This document shows, in pieces, positions 5,565-8,226 of a stretch of DNA of 8,226 bases (position 1 is its first letter; each line of letters opens with the position of its first letter). The DNA comes from Nitrospinales bacterium (GTDB taxonomy: Bacteria; Nitrospinota_A; UBA7883; JACRGQ01): the NCBI GenBank assembly GCA_023248615.1, contig JAHFEI010000075.1, positions 1 to 8,226 on the forward strand. Reading direction: 5' to 3'. The notes under the pieces are model-generated. The model saw only the letters and a list, made by a program, of their open reading frames with translations, made no database searches and was not told the origin of the DNA. A program made the position numbers and the translations under genes.

Positions 5565-6289
5565 CGCAGATGGCCCTTGTTATCGACATAAACAAGTGCG
5601 TCGGTTGCCATGCGTGCGCCACCAACTGCAAATCGTGGAATACCGGCGGCCAGTTCGGCCCGCTTACCGATAACAACCCCTACGGCAAAGACCCGGACGG
5701 CGTATGGTTTAACCGGGTACAGACCTACGAGGTGGGCAAGTTCCCCAATACGGAAGTGGTCTATTTCCCGAAATCGTGCATGCACTGCAAGAACCCGCCA
5801 TGTGTTGAGGTATGCCCCACCTCCGCATCGTACAAGCGCGAAGAGGATGGCATCGTGCTGGTGAACTACAACGACTGTATAGGGTGCAAATACTGCTCGT
5901 GGGCCTGCCCCTACGGGTGCCGCGAGTACGACGATTTTGAAGGGGTAATGAAAAAATGTACGCTTTGCGTGGACAGGATTTACAACGAGAACCTTCCTGA
6001 GGACGAAAGAAAACCTGCCTGCGTTCTCGCCTGCCCGTCAAACGCCAGGGCCTTCGGTGATATAGACGACCCGAAATCGAAAGCCGCCGAATGGATATCG
6101 GAAGGGATGGGTTACAAGGTGTTGCCGGAAGCCGGAACCGACCCCTCCAACCACTACCTGCCAAAACGTAAAGTAAAAGTAACGATAGATAAGGATATGC
6201 TGGCGGCGAGGAAACATACCGCCGTGGCAATGGGCCACAGGGAAGCCCCGGAATCCGAAGTAACATCCGAAGACGTGGCACAGCCATGA
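5561..6289 (+). CDS. soeB: SoeB-type four-cluster [4Fe-4S] ferredoxin subunit
   Basis: This is a 242-residue electron-transfer subunit of the DmsB/PsrB/SoeB type. Sixteen cluster cysteines in four groups are visible: C13, C16, C19, C23; C73, C76, C81, C85 (followed by Pro); C106, C109, C112, C116 (followed by Pro); and C133, C136, C154, C158 (followed by Pro). Four [4Fe-4S] clusters would relay electrons between the Mo centre and the membrane subunit. There is no signal peptide, consistent with a cytoplasmic complex. The start at 5561 is chosen because its ATG overlaps the soeA stop (ATGA), giving translational coupling; an ATG three codons later (MALVIDINKC) is a possible alternative, while the upstream ATG at 5423 lies deep inside soeA. 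The C-terminal 40 residues are charged and lack cysteines, fitting the subunit interface or a free tail. Confidence 0.9.
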   Translation: MTQMALVIDINKCVGCHACATNCKSWNTGGQFGPLTDNNPYGKDPDGVWFNRVQTYEVGKFPNTEVVYFPKSCMHCKNPPCVEVCPTSASYKREEDGIVLVNYNDCIGCKYCSWACPYGCREYDDFEGVMKKCTLCVDRIYNENLPEDERKPACVLACPSNARAFGDIDDPKSKAAEWISEGMGYKVLPEAGTDPSNHYLPKRKVKVTIDKDMLAARKHTAVAMGHREAPESEVTSEDVAQP

Positions 6290-6307
6290 CCAAGGGGAGA
6301 AGCTTAA

Positions 6308-7324
6308 ATGCATCCTGAAATGTCACTGGTCTTTTTGACGGTGTTCGCAGGCGTTGGACAAGGAATATTTACCATTCTGGTAGTGCTGGATGCGTTGTTT
6401 TTGGGTAGCGGCAGGATAACCCCGGCGTTCACCTACGTTGCCGGTACTGTGTCGTTGGTATTTCCGTTAATGGGAATGGCCGCCAGCTTTTTCCACCTGG
6501 GGAATCCGCAGCGTGGCTGGAAGGCCATTTTGATGCTGAAAAACTCATGGCTTTCCCGCGAAGTTTTTTTCCTCCCCGCATTTTTGGGGCTCGATGCCTT
6601 GTACCTTCTCTCCCTCTACGCAGGTGCGCCGGACACGACGCGCATTTTTATAGGCTTGCTTGGGGTAGCGGCAAGCATGGGTCTCTACATCTCCTCCGCC
6701 ATGCTCTACGCGACTATACGGTATATAAAAGAATGGTCCAATGCCTTCACTCCGGTCAACTTCGTCCTGTTCGGGATTACATCCGGAGCGGCGGTTATTC
6801 TTGTGGTGTGCCAATACACCAACCCGGATATGGCGATATGCAACGGGCTTGCAAACCTGCTGGCGCTACTGGCATCCTATTCATTCGTGATGAAGGCGCT
6901 GGCGTTCCAGCATAACGCGAATATATATCCGGAATTGGGCATGAAAAACTCGCTTGGGATAAACAACCCCAATATAAGGCTGATGGATATGGGAACGGCG
7001 TACGGACATTACAACACCAAGGAATATCACTTCCCTATGGACAAGCAACAGGCCGGGTTCCAGCAGGCGGCAGTCCTGGCGCTGGCGTTTTTCCTGCCGA
7101 TGCTTATTGCGTTGCGAATCTCTTTTGCCGCCGTGCCGTTTAAAGGCCTTCTGCCAATCATAGGCGCTACAGCGATGGTCTGCGGGCTTGTTATCGAGAG
7201 GAGGCTCTTCTTCATACAGTGGAACCACCTTCAAAACCTCTATTACGGCAATTACAGGATGAACAGGGTAAAAAATCCGGTGGCAAGCAAAGCGCGCAAG
7301 GGAACGCCGCTTCCCAAATCCTGA
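6308..7324 (+). CDS. soeC: SoeC/DmsC-type membrane anchor subunit
   Basis: This is a 338-residue integral membrane protein with about eight hydrophobic helices (roughly residues 7-32, 38-62, 84-104, 110-133, 148-166, 175-197, 250-272, 278-297). DmsC-family hallmarks are clear: SFFHLGNPQRGW at the end of helix 2, the following SWLSREV, and VIERRLFFIQWNHLQNLYYGN after the last helix. It anchors the SoeAB dimer on the inner face of the cytoplasmic membrane and exchanges electrons with quinone; DmsC-type anchors carry no haem. A long hydrophilic loop (about 200-248, including NPNIRLMDMGTAYGHYN) separates helices 6 and 7. The ATG follows AAGGGGAGA at 8 bp or less, and the gene begins 18 bp after soeB, so all three subunits share one transcript. 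The DmsC rather than NrfD type anchor supports the Soe assignment over Psr. Confidence 0.88.
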   Translation: MHPEMSLVFLTVFAGVGQGIFTILVVLDALFLGSGRITPAFTYVAGTVSLVFPLMGMAASFFHLGNPQRGWKAILMLKNSWLSREVFFLPAFLGLDALYLLSLYAGAPDTTRIFIGLLGVAASMGLYISSAMLYATIRYIKEWSNAFTPVNFVLFGITSGAAVILVVCQYTNPDMAICNGLANLLALLASYSFVMKALAFQHNANIYPELGMKNSLGINNPNIRLMDMGTAYGHYNTKEYHFPMDKQQAGFQQAAVLALAFFLPMLIALRISFAAVPFKGLLPIIGATAMVCGLVIERRLFFIQWNHLQNLYYGNYRMNRVKNPVASKARKGTPLPKS

Positions 7325-7385
7325 AAGTACGGAACGCGCAACTGGTATAGGCAACCGGCCTTGGCGTGGACATTAAGGGGGCATG

Positions 7386-8226
7386 ATGAAAAAATTGCTT
7401 ATCCTGGGGGCAGGCACGGGCGGCACGCTTCTTTCCAACCTCCTCCCAAAGAAACTCAACATGAGGGAATGGGAAATAACAGTAATAGACAAATCCGCCG
7501 AACACCATTACCAGCCCGGATACCTTTTCATCCCGTTCGGCATGTACGGCTACAACAGCAGGGAGGACATCGTAAAACCTATCAGGGAGCCGCTATCCTC
7601 TGCCGTCACGTTTGTGCAGGCGGAAGCAAACCTGATAGACCACAAGAACAAAAAGGTGCAAACTACCGCAGGCACTTTCGGGTACGACTGGCTGGTGCTG
7701 GCTATGGGGTGCCATGTCGCCCCGAAAGAGGTGGAGGGATTGGAAGAGGCGCTTGGTAAAAACGCATTCACCTTCTACACGCTGGAAGGGGCGCTGGAAA
7801 TGCAAAAGGCGCTGGAAGGCATGAAGGAGGGCAAACTGGCGCTAAACATCGCCGACATGCCGATTAAATGCCCCGTGGCCCCCATAGAGTTCGTCTTCCT
7901 GGCGGACTACTACTTCCAGACAAGGGGGATACGCGACCGAATAGAGATAGAGTTCATAACGCCGCTTACCGGGGCATTCACAAAGCCTATTGCCAACAGC
8001 GTGCTACACGGCGTGATGGATGAAAAAAAGATTAAGGTCGTCCCCAACTTCCCGGTACAAAGCGTTGACCACAAAAAAAGGGAGATAACTTCCTACACGG
8101 GGCAAAGCCTTTCGTACGACCTGCTTTGCACCATACCGCCCAACATGGGGCCGGATGTTATAGAAGTGTCCGGGCTTGGCGATGGCACAGGCTACGCCAT
8201 CACGGACGACAAGACGCTGAAGAGCA
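7386..8226 (+). CDS. sqr: Sulfide:quinone oxidoreductase-like FAD flavoprotein (3' truncated by window)
   Basis: About 280 N-terminal residues are visible and the frame is open at the right edge. The start MKKLLILGAGTGGT holds the GxGxxG dinucleotide (FAD) motif at residues 8-13. The ATG at 7386 is preferred over the adjacent ATG at 7383 because the AAGGGGG Shine-Dalgarno lies too close to the latter. SQR features follow: an acidic end of strand two (VIDKS), HHYQPGYLFIPFGMY at 40-54, an LVLAMGC motif with C109, and IKCPVAPIEFVFLAD with C162. These two Cys correspond to the conserved redox cysteines of SQR; the third would lie beyond the window. SQR oxidises sulfide to polysulfide or persulfide and reduces quinone at the cytoplasmic membrane. 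The pattern looks closer to the divergent bacterial/archaeal type (III-like) than to type I, but typing needs the full sequence. It lies 61 bp after soeC on the same strand, probably co-transcribed. Confidence 0.82.
   Translation, partial: MKKLLILGAGTGGTLLSNLLPKKLNMREWEITVIDKSAEHHYQPGYLFIPFGMYGYNSREDIVKPIREPLSSAVTFVQAEANLIDHKNKKVQTTAGTFGYDWLVLAMGCHVAPKEVEGLEEALGKNAFTFYTLEGALEMQKALEGMKEGKLALNIADMPIKCPVAPIEFVFLADYYFQTRGIRDRIEIEFITPLTGAFTKPIANSVLHGVMDEKKIKVVPNFPVQSVDHKKREITSYTGQSLSYDLLCTIPPNMGPDVIEVSGLGDGTGYAITDDKTLKS

Noticed and set aside
1..8226. CRISPR array, tRNA/rRNA genes or insertion sequence
   Set aside because: No regularly spaced repeats, no cloverleaf or rRNA-like stretches, and no transposase motif or terminal inverted repeats were seen.

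Overview
The window reads as bacterial chromosome from a Gram-negative-type organism that can use reduced sulfur for energy. The base composition is moderately GC-rich, judged by eye, with frequent ATA isoleucine codons. The sulfur assignment rests on the right half: a complete soeABC-type molybdoenzyme operon (catalytic subunit, four-cluster ferredoxin subunit, DmsC-type membrane anchor) followed on the same strand by the first two thirds of a sulfide:quinone oxidoreductase. I cannot assign a genus. The style would fit Nitrospirota, Nitrospinota or the former Deltaproteobacteria, but that is a guess.

Left part (1-1338, + strand): the 3' end of tsaB (tRNA t6A modification), a YdcH/DUF465 small coiled-coil protein, a 93-residue zinc-binding anti-sigma-type (ZAS) protein, and a CoA-binding Rossmann protein whose start overlaps the ZAS stop (ATGA). 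A bidirectional terminator at about 1389-1433 closes this block.

Middle part (1471-2405, - strand): two tandem small paralogous proteins of 60 and 62 residues with a DxDxDG calcium-loop-like centre and a shared AKQE...VDV.A tail, each with a strong Shine-Dalgarno. A perfect 19-bp dyad lies just upstream of the pair. Behind it is a 102-residue protein with an N-terminal CxxC...H...H zinc-finger-like motif and a beta-rich C-terminal half. These three are the least characterised genes here.

Right part (2406 to end, + strand): a 273-bp gap carrying a plausible sigma70-type promoter whose -35 hexamer lies inside a TTGTGCACAA palindrome, then soeA, soeB (ATGA overlap), soeC (18 bp later) and an sqr-like gene (61 bp later, running off the edge). 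None of the Soe subunits has a Tat or Sec signal, so the active site should face the cytoplasm. SoeABC would oxidise sulfite to sulfate and SQR would oxidise sulfide to zero-valent sulfur, both passing electrons to the membrane quinone pool. The enzymes needed to turn that sulfur into sulfite (Dsr, sHdr, persulfide dioxygenase) are not in the window; if present they could lie downstream.
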